Below, in pieces: positions 7,964 to 16,355 of a stretch of 36,030 nucleotides of DNA. Within the stretch, counting starts at the first letter, position 1. Each line of letters opens with the position of its first letter. A program made the translations under genes and the position numbers. A model generated the notes under the pieces. That model saw only the letters and a list, made by a program, of their open reading frames with translations. It was not told where the DNA came from and did not search any database. The DNA lies in the NCBI GenBank assembly GCA_003135935.1, contig PNBI01000026.1, positions 1 to 36,030 on the forward strand, read 5' to 3'. Source of the DNA: Methanomassiliicoccaceae archaeon. GTDB taxonomy: Archaea; Thermoplasmatota; Thermoplasmata; Methanomassiliicoccales; UBA472.

Positions 7964-7999
7964 TTGGGTCCGACCTGGGTTACAAAGAATGTAATCGAC

Positions 8000-8010
8000 G
8001 ATATTTAATC
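8000..8010. promoter_or_regulatory. TATA-like element shared by the ArsR/V4R regulator and mtnA
   Basis: The sequence GATATTTAATC lies between two divergent genes and reads as an AT-rich TATA candidate on both strands. It is about 42 bases from the regulator ATG (7963) and about 80 bases from the proposed mtnA start. Shared control by the regulator is possible but not shown. Confidence 0.4.
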
Positions 8011-8085
8011 TTGGTTCCATGGTTTTCCCCAGCCAACAATCCAACGTTTTTTCTAACCCCGACCGAATTACCTTGCGGTGAACGA

Positions 8086-9093
8086 TTGCGAATATTGACG
8101 GAGCACGGCCCGAAGGACTATCAGGCCGTGTGGATGGAGGGGGGCAAGCTCAAGATGATCGACCAACGCCTGCTCCCGGAGAAGTTCGAGATCGTCGTGT
8201 TCGAAGATGTGGAGGATGTTGGCAGAGCGATCAAGGACATGACCGTCCGAGGAGCGCCAGCCATTGGAGCAGCGGCTGCATACGGGATGGCTCTGGCGGC
8301 ATTGAAGGGAAAGGACCTGGACGAGTCCGGTGAGCTGCTCAAATCGCAGCGACCGACCGCGCATGACCTCTTCTACGCTGTCGATTTCATGCTAGGAGCA
8401 TTGAAGAGAGGGGAGGAGCCGACGAAGGCCGCCAATCGATACGCCAACCAGATCGTTGAGAAATGCCGCCTGATCGGAGTCAATGGGGCACTCCTCATCA
8501 AAGATGGCGATAAGATCATGACGCATTGCAACGCCGGAGCGCTGGCAACGGTCGACTATGGGACAGCACTCGCTCCAATCAGGGTCGCCTGGCGAGGGAG
8601 GAAGAAGCTGTTCGTCTATGTGTCGGAGACGCGACCAAGGCTACAGGGAATGAAGCTCACCGCTTACGAGCTGCGCAATGAGGAGATCCCGCATGCCATC
8701 ATAGTGGACGGTGCATCGGGCCACTTCATGAGGAAAGGAGTGGACCTGGTCATCGTTGGCGCTGACAGCGTGGCTCTGAACGGCGACTTCGCCAACAAGA
8801 TCGGCACCTTCGAGAAGGCGGTGCTGGCAAAGGAACTAAGGATACCTTTCTATGTGGCCGCCCCTATCTCCACCTTCGATTTCGATACGGAGAGTGGGAA
8901 GGACATCGTTATCGAGGATCGGGATGAGGACGAGGTTCTAGTAATGAATGGAAAGCGCATCGCGCCGGAGGGGTGCGGGGCATTGAACCCTTCATTTGAT
9001 ATGACCCCGGCCAAGTACGTCACCGGCTTCATAACCGAGATCGGCGTGCTCGATCCGGAACAGATAGCCAGGGTGAGAGGTGCCAGGATATGA
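8086..9093 (+). CDS. mtnA: S-methyl-5-thioribose-1-phosphate isomerase (MtnA family)
   Basis: The 335-residue protein carries MtnA-family hallmarks: MTVRGAPAIGAAAAYG, THCNAGALATVDYGTAL with the catalytic Cys near residue 148, ETRPRLQG, and VGADSVALNGDFANKIGT with the catalytic Asp near 227. The enzyme isomerises 5-methylthioribose-1-phosphate to the ribulose form in the cytoplasm; archaeal versions can also act on 5-deoxyribose-1-phosphate. The start is chosen at TTG 8086, with GGTGA four bases before it; TTG 8095 is possible, and ATG 8011 lies in the divergent promoter. The stop overlaps the aldolase start (ATGA), so the two are translationally coupled. Confidence 0.9.
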   Translation: MRILTEHGPKDYQAVWMEGGKLKMIDQRLLPEKFEIVVFEDVEDVGRAIKDMTVRGAPAIGAAAAYGMALAALKGKDLDESGELLKSQRPTAHDLFYAVDFMLGALKRGEEPTKAANRYANQIVEKCRLIGVNGALLIKDGDKIMTHCNAGALATVDYGTALAPIRVAWRGRKKLFVYVSETRPRLQGMKLTAYELRNEEIPHAIIVDGASGHFMRKGVDLVIVGADSVALNGDFANKIGTFEKAVLAKELRIPFYVAAPISTFDFDTESGKDIVIEDRDEDEVLVMNGKRIAPEGCGALNPSFDMTPAKYVTGFITEIGVLDPEQIARVRGARI

Positions 9094-9728
9094 AGATCGA
9101 GGGCGAACTGCGCAAGGAGATCATTGACAACGGCCGCGAATTGTATGCCATGCACCTGATGACTGGCATCGGTGGCAACATCTCCGGTCGCATCGACGAT
9201 GATGCCATTATCATCACTCCCTCTGGCGTTTGCAAGGGGAGGATGAGGGCATACGACCTCATCCGCATGCTGATCGAGACCGGGGAGGTGACCGCCGGAG
9301 GGAAGCCTTCGATGGAAACGCCATTCCATCTGGCATTCTACCGCCGGAGGAAGGACGTGGGCGCGGTCGTCCATTGCCATCCGTTGTTCTGCACGCTGCT
9401 GTCCGTAACAGGAGAAACAGTCCGCACCGACCTGACCCCAGAGGGGTTGATGGTGCTCAAGGACGTGTCGTTCATTCCCTATGCCACGCCCGGTTCCGAG
9501 CAGCTGGCCAAGAACCTGTCCGAAGGGATGATCGGCCATGACGCTTTCATATTGGAGAATCATGGCGCCATCACCATCGGCAAGGACGTGGCGGACGCGT
9601 GCCACAAGATGGAGACGCTGGAGTTCATGGCGGAGCTGCAAGTGCGGGCCCGAGGCAACGACCGCCTGAAGCCTCTTTCCGCAGAGGAAAAGGGCAGGAT
9701 AATGACCTTGGTAAATAATGGGAAGTGA
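9090..9728 (+). CDS. class II aldolase (FucA/MtnB-like)
   Basis: The 212-residue protein is a zinc-dependent class II aldolase/adducin-family enzyme. Visible landmarks are GIGGNISGR (26-34), ITPSGV (42-47), METPFH with the likely catalytic Glu76, the metal ligands VVHCHP (His95, His97) and ENHGA (His158). Its gene overlaps mtnA by four bases. In Methanocaldococcus a FucA-type aldolase following MtnA cleaves 5-deoxyribulose-1-phosphate to DHAP and lactaldehyde in 5'-deoxyadenosine recycling; the same role, or cleavage of the methylthio analogue, is inferred here. A dehydratase role as in bacterial MtnB is less likely because no later methionine-salvage gene is present. Confidence 0.85.
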   Translation: MKIEGELRKEIIDNGRELYAMHLMTGIGGNISGRIDDDAIIITPSGVCKGRMRAYDLIRMLIETGEVTAGGKPSMETPFHLAFYRRRKDVGAVVHCHPLFCTLLSVTGETVRTDLTPEGLMVLKDVSFIPYATPGSEQLAKNLSEGMIGHDAFILENHGAITIGKDVADACHKMETLEFMAELQVRARGNDRLKPLSAEEKGRIMTLVNNGK

Positions 9729-9732
9729 GACA

Positions 9733-10815
9733 ATGATCATCGTCACCAAATGGTTCGGGGTGTTCCTGTGCGACAAGGAGAAGGTGCGCAAGAGCATCCT
9801 CTTCGAGAAGGAAACTAAGTACATCGCGGCGAAGCTCGCCCTGATCCAGCATGGACAGATAATCCCTGAGGAGGAGGAGATCTCCAAGGGTTTGAAGCGC
9901 CTCAGGGTGGCGGACGCCCGCCTTTCCAAGATCGGCAAGCCAGAGGTGTTCGATTCCTCGTTCATCAAGGCGGAGGATTTCGGCTACTCGCAGGAATTGA
10001 TGCAGGTAGTGATGGTCGAGCTGGGGAAACTCCGCACCCGCGAACCACTGGCCCCGGACAAAGGCATATTGCAGGCGATCAGGGCGAGTGATGACGTCAC
10101 CGAGCAGATAAACGCGCTTTCGGAGAGACTGCACGAATGGTACGGCCTCCACTTCCCGGAATTGAGCGATTACGCCAAGGACGAAAGGTACGCGGAGCTG
10201 ATCGCCAATCATGGAGAGAGGGAGGAAGTCCTGAAGGCGCTGGAGCTGAGGCTCGAGTCGGTCGGGGCGGAGCTCATGGACGAGGACATCACGGTCATCC
10301 AAGAGTTCGCGACTGCCGTCTTCTCACTCTACGAGACGAAGGAGCGCCTCGATGGCTACGTCCAACGTCGGATGGAAGAGTATGCCCCTAACTTGACTTT
10401 CCTGGTTTCGGCGAACCTGGGAGCGAGATTGATCTCGTTGGCCGGTGGACTAGGGCGCCTGACCAAACTACCCTCATCGACGGTGCAGCTGCTGGGAGCG
10501 GAGAAGGCGATGTTCCTGCACCTGCGTTCTGGCAAGGCGCCGCCCAAGCACGGCATCATCTTCCAGTATCCGGCGATCCACCGCGCTCCCTATTGGCAGC
10601 GAGGAAAAGTGGCTCGGACGTTGGCCGGCAAGGCGTTAATCGCGGCGAAGGTCGACTTCTACAAAGGGGAGTACATCGGCGAGAAGTTGAAGGAGGACAT
10701 GGATAAGAGGATCGAGGAGATAAAACAGAAATACCCTGAACCGCCAAAGAAGCAGCCGTTCAAGCCCCCTCAGCAGGGAAGGCGCCCTCCGGTGAGGGGC
10801 CATTACAAGAAGTGA
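9733..10815 (+). CDS. nop5: Nop5 (Nop56/58) core protein of box C/D sRNPs
   Basis: The 360-residue protein has the archaeal Nop5 layout: a small N-terminal fibrillarin-contacting domain, a central helical/coiled-coil region (about 100-210), and the Nop domain with NLTFLVSANLGARLISLAGG, then LLGAEKAMFLHLRSGKAPPKHG, the RNA/L7Ae-binding signature. It ends in a basic Pro/Lys/Arg-rich tail. It scaffolds L7Ae, fibrillarin and guide RNA for 2'-O-methylation of rRNA and tRNA. Two starts are possible: 9718, overlapping the aldolase, and 9733, preceded by GTGAG; the latter begins with the family-like MIIVTKWFGVF. The fibrillarin gene, often the next gene in archaea, is absent here. Confidence 0.93.
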   Translation: MIIVTKWFGVFLCDKEKVRKSILFEKETKYIAAKLALIQHGQIIPEEEEISKGLKRLRVADARLSKIGKPEVFDSSFIKAEDFGYSQELMQVVMVELGKLRTREPLAPDKGILQAIRASDDVTEQINALSERLHEWYGLHFPELSDYAKDERYAELIANHGEREEVLKALELRLESVGAELMDEDITVIQEFATAVFSLYETKERLDGYVQRRMEEYAPNLTFLVSANLGARLISLAGGLGRLTKLPSSTVQLLGAEKAMFLHLRSGKAPPKHGIIFQYPAIHRAPYWQRGKVARTLAGKALIAAKVDFYKGEYIGEKLKEDMDKRIEEIKQKYPEPPKKQPFKPPQQGRRPPVRGHYKK

Positions 10816-10843
10816 GACTAACGGCAAAAGGGAAGTTTTACAC

Positions 10844-11740
10844 CTAACCCCAATACCAGACAACGACTTGATCCTTTGGTGCAGGATCCACTTGGAACAC
10901 ATACCAATAGGTCCCTGCCTGGATCTCATGATCGAATACGCCGTGGAGCCCTCTCTGCATGGAATGAAGCTGATCGAATTCGAACTGCCCCCCGCCCAGC
11001 ATTGAATCGATGTTGCTCATTGAGAAGAGGTAGAACGTCACGTTTGAACCAGTGACCTCATACCGAAGCCGCTCACCATCCATCACCTCAAGGCTGCCTA
11101 AAGATGTTCCCGAGGATTCAATGCCATAGATGATGCTCGACGGATTCTCGTTCAACACCCTGGCCGAACCAACGGACTCCATGGTGCTTCCATTCTGATC
11201 CAAACCAACCAATCCAGCGGAGCTCGAATTGCTCATGTTGATCTCATAGAGGTATTCGGGGCAGCACACGAGCATTTGATAGACCAGCCCCGATTCGGCT
11301 CCAACAGATGTCAGCACAATCACATTCTGCCATTGAGAATAATTCCATTCGTGAAGCACGCGATAATCAATGTAAGTTCTGACGAACTTGTCCCCGATTG
11401 CCGTTTGGATCTTACATTCCTTCACCCACTGGCCGACGCCAGGTGCAAATTGGAAAGAGAAGGATCCAAAAGGATCGCGAGAGTTGTTCCATAATGCATC
11501 GCTGCGGTAGGATAGACCGGAAGATGAAGAATTGGAAATGGATATGTTCATCTTCCCTACGATCGGCGAACCGCCTATGTTCGAACCGGAAAGCGTGTAG
11601 TTTAGCCAGTCTCCAGTCTTGAACAACGGCTTATCTTGGTCTTGAACGGGGGCCAAAGGTGAAAAGAATGCATACATAGTCGACCCGATGAGGGCGATAA
11701 GAGCGACCACTACGATGATCAATACCCAACGCCTTTTCAT
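10844..11740 (-). CDS. membrane-anchored extracellular protein of unknown function
   Basis: The 298-residue protein starts MKRRWVLIIVVVALIALIGSTMYAFF, a basic n-region plus one long hydrophobic segment that works as a signal anchor. The rest is predicted extracellular, beta-rich and Ser/Gly/Asn-rich, with many N-x-S/T sequons (for example NYT, NIS, NSS and NVT) that could be glycosylated. No known domain is recognised. The ATG at 11740 is preferred for its GGGGGA, although that is only three bases away; TTG 11761 and ATG 11758 lie in frame upstream. It converges on nop5 with a 28-base gap. It is a possible acceptor of the glycan made by the cluster at 26-36 kb, but this is speculative. Confidence 0.7.
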   Translation of the reverse strand: MKRRWVLIIVVVALIALIGSTMYAFFSPLAPVQDQDKPLFKTGDWLNYTLSGSNIGGSPIVGKMNISISNSSSSGLSYRSDALWNNSRDPFGSFSFQFAPGVGQWVKECKIQTAIGDKFVRTYIDYRVLHEWNYSQWQNVIVLTSVGAESGLVYQMLVCCPEYLYEINMSNSSSAGLVGLDQNGSTMESVGSARVLNENPSSIIYGIESSGTSLGSLEVMDGERLRYEVTGSNVTFYLFSMSNIDSMLGGGQFEFDQLHSMQRGLHGVFDHEIQAGTYWYVFQVDPAPKDQVVVWYWG

Positions 11741-11903
11741 CGATCCCCCTATCTTCATCAATAGTAGAACTAGAAGTTACTGCCAACCCCTTGATGACGC
11801 CTTGCAAGTATATCGGATTCTCAACTTAAGTATTGATATAGCCCATTTCATTATCCAATGAACGTTGCTGGCCTCATGGTATCTTCCTAGTCTTGTGCCA
11901 TAA

Positions 11904-11914
11904 GCTATATTAAC
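11904..11914 (+). promoter_or_regulatory. TATA-like promoter of the aIF5A gene
   Basis: GCTATATTAAC is centred about 34 bases upstream of the aIF5A ATG at 11943, as expected for a leaderless or very short-leader archaeal mRNA. No Shine-Dalgarno motif is seen before the ATG, which agrees with this. Confidence 0.5.
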
Positions 11915-11942
11915 TCCGGACCTTTTCCCTGAGCCGATATAT

Positions 11943-12329
11943 ATGTCGTGGACGCAAGCTGAGGTTCGTGAGCTTAAGGAAGGCAGGTACGTCGTAATCG
12001 ATGACGAGCCCTGCAAGATACTCTCAATCCAGATGTCCAAGCCAGGGAAACACGGAGAAGCGAAAGCGCGAATCGATGCGGTTGGCTTGTTCGATGAGAA
12101 GAAGCGCAGCATCGTTCACCCGGTAACCCACAAGGTCCAGGTCCCGATGATCGACAAAAGGAAGGCGCAGATACTGGCTATCTCCGGAAAAGAGGTACAG
12201 CTCATGGATCTAGAGAATTTCGAGAACTTTTCACTTGCGATCACCGAGGAATTCGAGGGACAGCTTCATCCAGGCGAGGAGGTCATGTATATGATCGCCC
12301 TCGGCCGCCGCAAGATCACAAAGGTATGA
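11943..12329 (+). CDS. eif5A: translation initiation factor aIF5A
   Basis: The 128-residue protein is full length for aIF5A. The hypusination loop reads MSKPGKHGEAK, so Lys36 is the expected site modified to deoxyhypusine/hypusine. The N-terminal SH3-like domain (about 1-70) is followed by a C-terminal OB domain (about 75-128). The factor relieves ribosome stalling, notably at polyproline. Agmatinase, which makes putrescine on the route to spermidine (the hypusine donor), is encoded 11 bases downstream on the same strand, a sensible functional pair. Confidence 0.97.
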   Translation: MSWTQAEVRELKEGRYVVIDDEPCKILSIQMSKPGKHGEAKARIDAVGLFDEKKRSIVHPVTHKVQVPMIDKRKAQILAISGKEVQLMDLENFENFSLAITEEFEGQLHPGEEVMYMIALGRRKITKV

Positions 12330-12340
12330 AGTGAACCCGA

Positions 12341-13258
12341 ATGGTACTCCCCACAGCTAGATTCGCCTTCGCGACGGCTGATTTCGAGGATGCGGATTTC
12401 GTCATCCTGGGCGTTCCATTCGATAGGACGGCAACCTTCAGATCCGGTGCGATGGCCGGCCCCAACGCCATCCGCGAAGCCTCGCTGAGCTTCGAGCCAT
12501 ACGTTTTCGAGCACGACTTATTGCTGACGAAGATCAAGATCCACGATGCTGGCAACATCGAAGATGTCTATACATCAGAAGAAATGGTCAAAGCGACTGA
12601 GAAAAGGGTCGCGGAGATCGTCGATGCAGGCAAGTTCCCCATCATTTTGGGAGGGGACCACAGCGCCACCATCCCCGCGGTGAGGGCTTTCAAGAACATC
12701 GGCGTGATGACGATCGATGCCCACCTTGATTTCAGGGAACAATACGAGGGGAATCGACTGTCCCATGCTTGCGTGCTGCGCCGTAACGCAGACCAGGTCG
12801 GCATCGAGAACGTCCTCGCATACGGCGTCAGATCGATCTCGATGGAAGAAAAGAACGCCGCGATGCCCGAGTATATCGATGCCTATACCATCCATGAGGA
12901 GGGAGTTGAGAAAACATTCAAGAAGGCGCTGAATATGATGAAGCGGGAGGACATCTATTTCTCGCTGGACATAGACGGCATCGACCCGGCCTTCGCGCCA
13001 GGCACCGGAACGCCAGAGCCTTTCGGATTGAGCTCCCTCGATGTCAAGACGTGCATAAGAATGCTGGCCCCGAGGATGGTCGGCTTCGACGTGACCGAAG
13101 TCTCGCCGCCTTACGACAAGGGCAACACTGCGGTGTTGGCGGCCAGGCTGGTAATGGAAGTCATCTCAGTGGTCCACAAGCACCGGGAAAGAAGTCATCA
13201 ACCCAAGCGGATTCTAAGGTTCGATATCACTTTGAGATCGAGCCAAGGATCTCCCTGA
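12341..13258 (+). CDS. speB: agmatinase (arginase/ureohydrolase family)
   Basis: The 305-residue protein has the binuclear manganese site of ureohydrolases: GGDHS at 104-108, DAHLD at 126-130 and SLDIDGIDP at 208-216, plus His142 in the substrate region. It should hydrolyse agmatine to putrescine and urea in the cytoplasm, feeding polyamine synthesis. It follows aIF5A by 11 bases and is probably co-transcribed. The last 32 bases overlap the convergent glmM gene; the C-terminal residues after about 285 are Arg/Lys-rich and may be a lineage-specific extension. Arginase or formiminoglutamase activity cannot be excluded by motif alone, but the aIF5A context favours agmatinase. Confidence 0.93.
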   Translation: MVLPTARFAFATADFEDADFVILGVPFDRTATFRSGAMAGPNAIREASLSFEPYVFEHDLLLTKIKIHDAGNIEDVYTSEEMVKATEKRVAEIVDAGKFPIILGGDHSATIPAVRAFKNIGVMTIDAHLDFREQYEGNRLSHACVLRRNADQVGIENVLAYGVRSISMEEKNAAMPEYIDAYTIHEEGVEKTFKKALNMMKREDIYFSLDIDGIDPAFAPGTGTPEPFGLSSLDVKTCIRMLAPRMVGFDVTEVSPPYDKGNTAVLAARLVMEVISVVHKHRERSHQPKRILRFDITLRSSQGSP

Positions 13259-14585
13259 CCACTTTCTCGCATCGATCCGCGATCTCGTGTGCCTTCTGCT
13301 CGGTCTTCCCTTCAGAATAGATGCGGAAGATCGGTTCCGTACCCGACGGCCGGATCAGTGTCCATCCCCCTTCGAAGTACACCTTGACTCCGTCCGTGGT
13401 ATCGACCCGCTGCTCTGCGAATGCTTCGCAAACCGCCTTTAGCACGTCCTCTTTGGCGAGGTCCGGGCACGCCAGTTTCCTTTTGTCCAGGCAGTAATCG
13501 GGCACTTTCGCCAATAGGGATGACATCGAACCTTCTATGGCCAGGATCTCGATCATCTTGGCTGCAGTCATGGCCGCATCGCGACAGTACTGATGCTTGG
13601 GGAAAATCAGCCCGCCGTTCTCCTCCCCGCCGAACAATGCATCGATCTCGATCATTTTGCGAGCGACGATCGGCGCGCCGACGCGGGTATAGACCACTTC
13701 GCCGCCCGAGCGTTTCACCACTTCTTCCACGCAAAGCGAAGTCGAGACGGGTGTGACGACGACGCCTCCGCCGTTCTCGACGACCATGGCGCCGGCAACG
13801 ACGGCCAAGCTCCTGTCCCCATAGACGAACCTTCCCTTGTCGTCGATGAATATCGTCCGGTCCGCGTCTCCATCATGGGCGATGCCCAGGTCGGCGCCTG
13901 TCTGCTTGACCATGGCGATGAGGTCCTTCAGGTGCTCCTCGGTCGGTTCCGAGGGATGCCCGGGGAATGTTCCAAGCGGGTTGCAATTGAGCGTTATGGT
14001 TCGCACGCCTAGCTCCTCCAAAATCTGGGGGGTGCAGACCGATCCCGCGCCGTTGGCGCAATCCAGAACGACCTTCAGGCCAGCAGCGCGGATGACCTTC
14101 CTCTCCACGTTGGCCAGGACCGCCTTCTGGTAGCTGGCGATCGCTCCGGTCGTTCGGGTCGAGCTGCCAATCTGCTTCCAGTCCGGTCGTGAGAATTCCT
14201 TCTGGAAATAGAACGCTTCGATGGCCAGTTCCTTCTCGCGCGGCATCTCCGTTCCGTCGGAATCTATGGCCTTGATGCCGTTGAACTCTGGAGGATTGTG
14301 CGAGGCAGTGATCATCACTCCGCCGGAGAGGTGGCCGTTTTTGACGAAGAACTGCAACGCCGGTGTTGGCAGCAACCCGAGGTCCAGAACCTCGGCCCCA
14401 GCGGTCATCAGACCAGCGGCGCAAGCGCTCTTGACCATGTCGGCGCTGGTCCGGGAGTCACAGCCGATCGCCACCCGACCTTTCATGAAGGTACCGACCG
14501 CCTTGCCGACGTCCAACGCCAGCTGGCCGTCCATGAACTCGTTGACGACGCCCCGTACCCCGTTGGTGCCGAACAGCCGTGCCAT
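13227..14585 (-). CDS. glmM: phosphoglucosamine mutase / phosphohexomutase
   Basis: The 452-residue protein starts MARLFGTNGVRG and has the four phosphohexomutase elements: the phosphoserine loop MITASHNP (Ser95), the metal loop HDGDADR (about 237-243), the sugar-binding GEENGG (about 320-325), and the phosphate loop RPSGTEP near residue 420. It interconverts glucosamine-6-phosphate and -1-phosphate (or another hexose/pentose phosphate) on the route to UDP-GlcNAc. Start 14585 fits the family start; the frame is open further upstream into the DUF47 gene. Spacing to DUF47 is five bases, so it may be the last gene of the transporter operon. Its product is relevant to the UDP-GlcNAc-dependent glycan cluster downstream. 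Confidence 0.9.
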   Translation of the reverse strand: MARLFGTNGVRGVVNEFMDGQLALDVGKAVGTFMKGRVAIGCDSRTSADMVKSACAAGLMTAGAEVLDLGLLPTPALQFFVKNGHLSGGVMITASHNPPEFNGIKAIDSDGTEMPREKELAIEAFYFQKEFSRPDWKQIGSSTRTTGAIASYQKAVLANVERKVIRAAGLKVVLDCANGAGSVCTPQILEELGVRTITLNCNPLGTFPGHPSEPTEEHLKDLIAMVKQTGADLGIAHDGDADRTIFIDDKGRFVYGDRSLAVVAGAMVVENGGGVVVTPVSTSLCVEEVVKRSGGEVVYTRVGAPIVARKMIEIDALFGGEENGGLIFPKHQYCRDAAMTAAKMIEILAIEGSMSSLLAKVPDYCLDKRKLACPDLAKEDVLKAVCEAFAEQRVDTTDGVKVYFEGGWTLIRPSGTEPIFRIYSEGKTEQKAHEIADRCEKVVREILGSISK

Positions 14586-14590
14586 TTCGC

Positions 14591-15277
14591 TTACCTTGCC
14601 TTGTGCCGTTGCGATATCAATATGATGTGGATGATGTCCGCGGCGTCCTTGCACTTGTCGCATGAGTTCTCTATCCCGTGAAGGATGTCGCGCATGAGGA
14701 AGATGGCTTTCGGATCGATGTCCGCGAAAAGGATGTCCTTCTTGGTGGAGAAGTACATGTCGTCCATGATGTGCTCCTGCAGCTCGACCTCCCTCTCGTA
14801 CTTGATGACCGCGTCAGCGTCTATCCCGAGGCTGTCGATGCTGTTCTTGAGCTGCTTGGCGGCCTTCTCTAGCTCGCGGCTCATGGCGCAGTACTTGTTC
14901 CAGAGAATCACTGGGATCACGACCTTGGCTTCGATGACGAGCTGCATGTTCATCCCTGCCTCTTTGGCCCAATCGGCGACATAGTCCATGCGCCGGATCA
15001 GGTGCATCAGGTCCTCCCTCTCCTTCGCCTCCAGGTCTCCTTTGGACAATTCCTCGGTGATGAATATCTCAAGGTTGTCCGCTTCCTTCTCGGAGAGGAT
15101 CATACGCTTGATGGCATCCAGTGCGCGCTCGTTGTCCTCTTTGCACAAAGCTACCGCTGCCCGGTTGAGCTCCGATGTGGTATCGACCACCTTCTGGGCG
15201 TGGTCCCTGATCCCTTTCATGACCACTGATTCGCGCCTCTTGCTGAACCAATCCAACAAACTCTCCTTCTCACTCAA
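14591..15277 (-). CDS. DUF47 / PhoU-like protein
   Basis: The 228-residue, fully helical protein matches the DUF47 (PhoU-related, TIGR00153-type) length and layout, with E/D-rich helical segments such as RRMDYVADWAKEAG and HGIENSCDKCKDAADII that resemble the metal-binding E(D)xxxD motifs of PhoU. These proteins usually accompany phosphate transporters and are thought to regulate them. Here the gene overlaps the end of an ABC ATPase gene by eight bases, using TTG as start with GGAGG nine bases upstream. It therefore belongs to the ABC operon and may modulate that transporter. It is predicted cytoplasmic and peripheral. Confidence 0.85.
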   Translation of the reverse strand: MSEKESLLDWFSKRRESVVMKGIRDHAQKVVDTTSELNRAAVALCKEDNERALDAIKRMILSEKEADNLEIFITEELSKGDLEAKEREDLMHLIRRMDYVADWAKEAGMNMQLVIEAKVVIPVILWNKYCAMSRELEKAAKQLKNSIDSLGIDADAVIKYEREVELQEHIMDDMYFSTKKDILFADIDPKAIFLMRDILHGIENSCDKCKDAADIIHIILISQRHKAR

Positions 15278-16355
15278 GTTTGACCGCCTCCGCGATGCCT
15301 TCTCTCGGTCTTTGGTAGACCACCGCTGCCTTCCGGTTCACCATCAGATAGACCTCCTGACCTTCATGATAAAGATTGCCCTCTGCGACTGGAACATCGA
15401 ACTCCACCGTGTCCTCGCTCGCCGCCATGCCGACGATGCGCCAGTAGTTGCCCATATAAATGGTTTGCGTAATTCGCGTCCTCATCCCCTCAGTGAAGGG
15501 GAAAACGAACTCCGGGCGGACTGATACCACGACGGCATCTCCCTCGGCGCATTCGCAGGTGGCGACATCGATTATCGAGCCGTCGCGGAGCTCGATGGCC
15601 GATTTCCCTTCCTCGCGATGCGTCACCCACCCCTCGAAGAGATTGGTCTCTCCCACGAAGTTGGCGGTGAAGATGTCCAATGGCCTCGTGTAAAGCTGCG
15701 CCGGGGTGCCTGTCTCAACAATCCCTCCGGCGCGCATCACCACGATCCGATCGGACACGGACATGGCCTCCTCCTGGTCATGAGTCACATGCACGGTCGT
15801 CAGGCCAAGCCTCTTGACCAATCGACGCAGCTCATAGCGCAGGTCGACCCGCACCCTTGCATCCAAGGCAGAGAGCGGCTCATCGAGCAGCAAAAGCTTG
15901 GCTCCAGTGGCCAGAGCACGAGCTAAGGACACCTTCTGCTGCTCGCCGCCGCACAGCTCGGATGGGAACATCTCCATTTTTTCCAAGAGCTTCACCAGCT
16001 CCAGGTACTTGTGGGCGATCTCTACCTGCGCCTCCTTGCTCTTCTCGTGCACCCTCGGTCCGTAGCCGACGTTGTTGGTGACGGTCATGTTCGGGAATAG
16101 CGCGATGTTCTGGAACACGTAGCCTATGTCCCTCTCCTCAATGGGGACGCCCTTCATGTTCTTCTCGCCGATGAAGACCTCGCCACGGGTCGGCACCAAG
16201 ATGCCGGCGATGGCGCGAATCAGTGTGGTCTTGCCGCAGCCGGAAGGACCAAGGATCGTCACGTACTCCCCATCCTCGATGCGGAGGTCGACCTCGTCGA
16301 CTGCCACCACACTACCGTAGATGACGCTCACCTTGGACAGCTGAACGGTCGGCAT
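15270..16355 (-). CDS. ABC transporter ATPase with TOBE-type domain (oxyanion/metal type), atypical signature
   Basis: The 361-residue protein has Walker A GPSGCGKTT (36-44), a Q-loop at VFQN (80-83), Walker B LLLLDEP (154-160) and the H-loop VTHDQ (His192). A C-terminal regulatory region follows from about 235 (TOBE-like, as in MalK/PotA/FbpC/ModC). The signature motif reads LCGGEQQ (134-140) in place of LSGGQQQ, with Cys for the conserved Ser. It energises import across the membrane together with the fused permease and the second ATPase. Its start overlaps the preceding gene's stop by one base (TAATG). Confidence 0.88.
   Translation of the reverse strand: MPTVQLSKVSVIYGSVVAVDEVDLRIEDGEYVTILGPSGCGKTTLIRAIAGILVPTRGEVFIGEKNMKGVPIEERDIGYVFQNIALFPNMTVTNNVGYGPRVHEKSKEAQVEIAHKYLELVKLLEKMEMFPSELCGGEQQKVSLARALATGAKLLLLDEPLSALDARVRVDLRYELRRLVKRLGLTTVHVTHDQEEAMSVSDRIVVMRAGGIVETGTPAQLYTRPLDIFTANFVGETNLFEGWVTHREEGKSAIELRDGSIIDVATCECAEGDAVVVSVRPEFVFPFTEGMRTRITQTIYMGNYWRIVGMAASEDTVEFDVPVAEGNLYHEGQEVYLMVNRKAAVVYQRPREGIAEAVKLE

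Noticed and set aside
8850-9968. 372-codon open frame on the minus strand opposite mtnA, aldolase and nop5
   Set aside because: It runs across three well-supported plus-strand genes and has no domain-like sequence.
11762-11903. Intergenic stretch searched for a small RNA or gene
   Set aside because: It holds AT-rich promoter-like sequence for the two divergent genes, but no stable fold or open frame that I can support.
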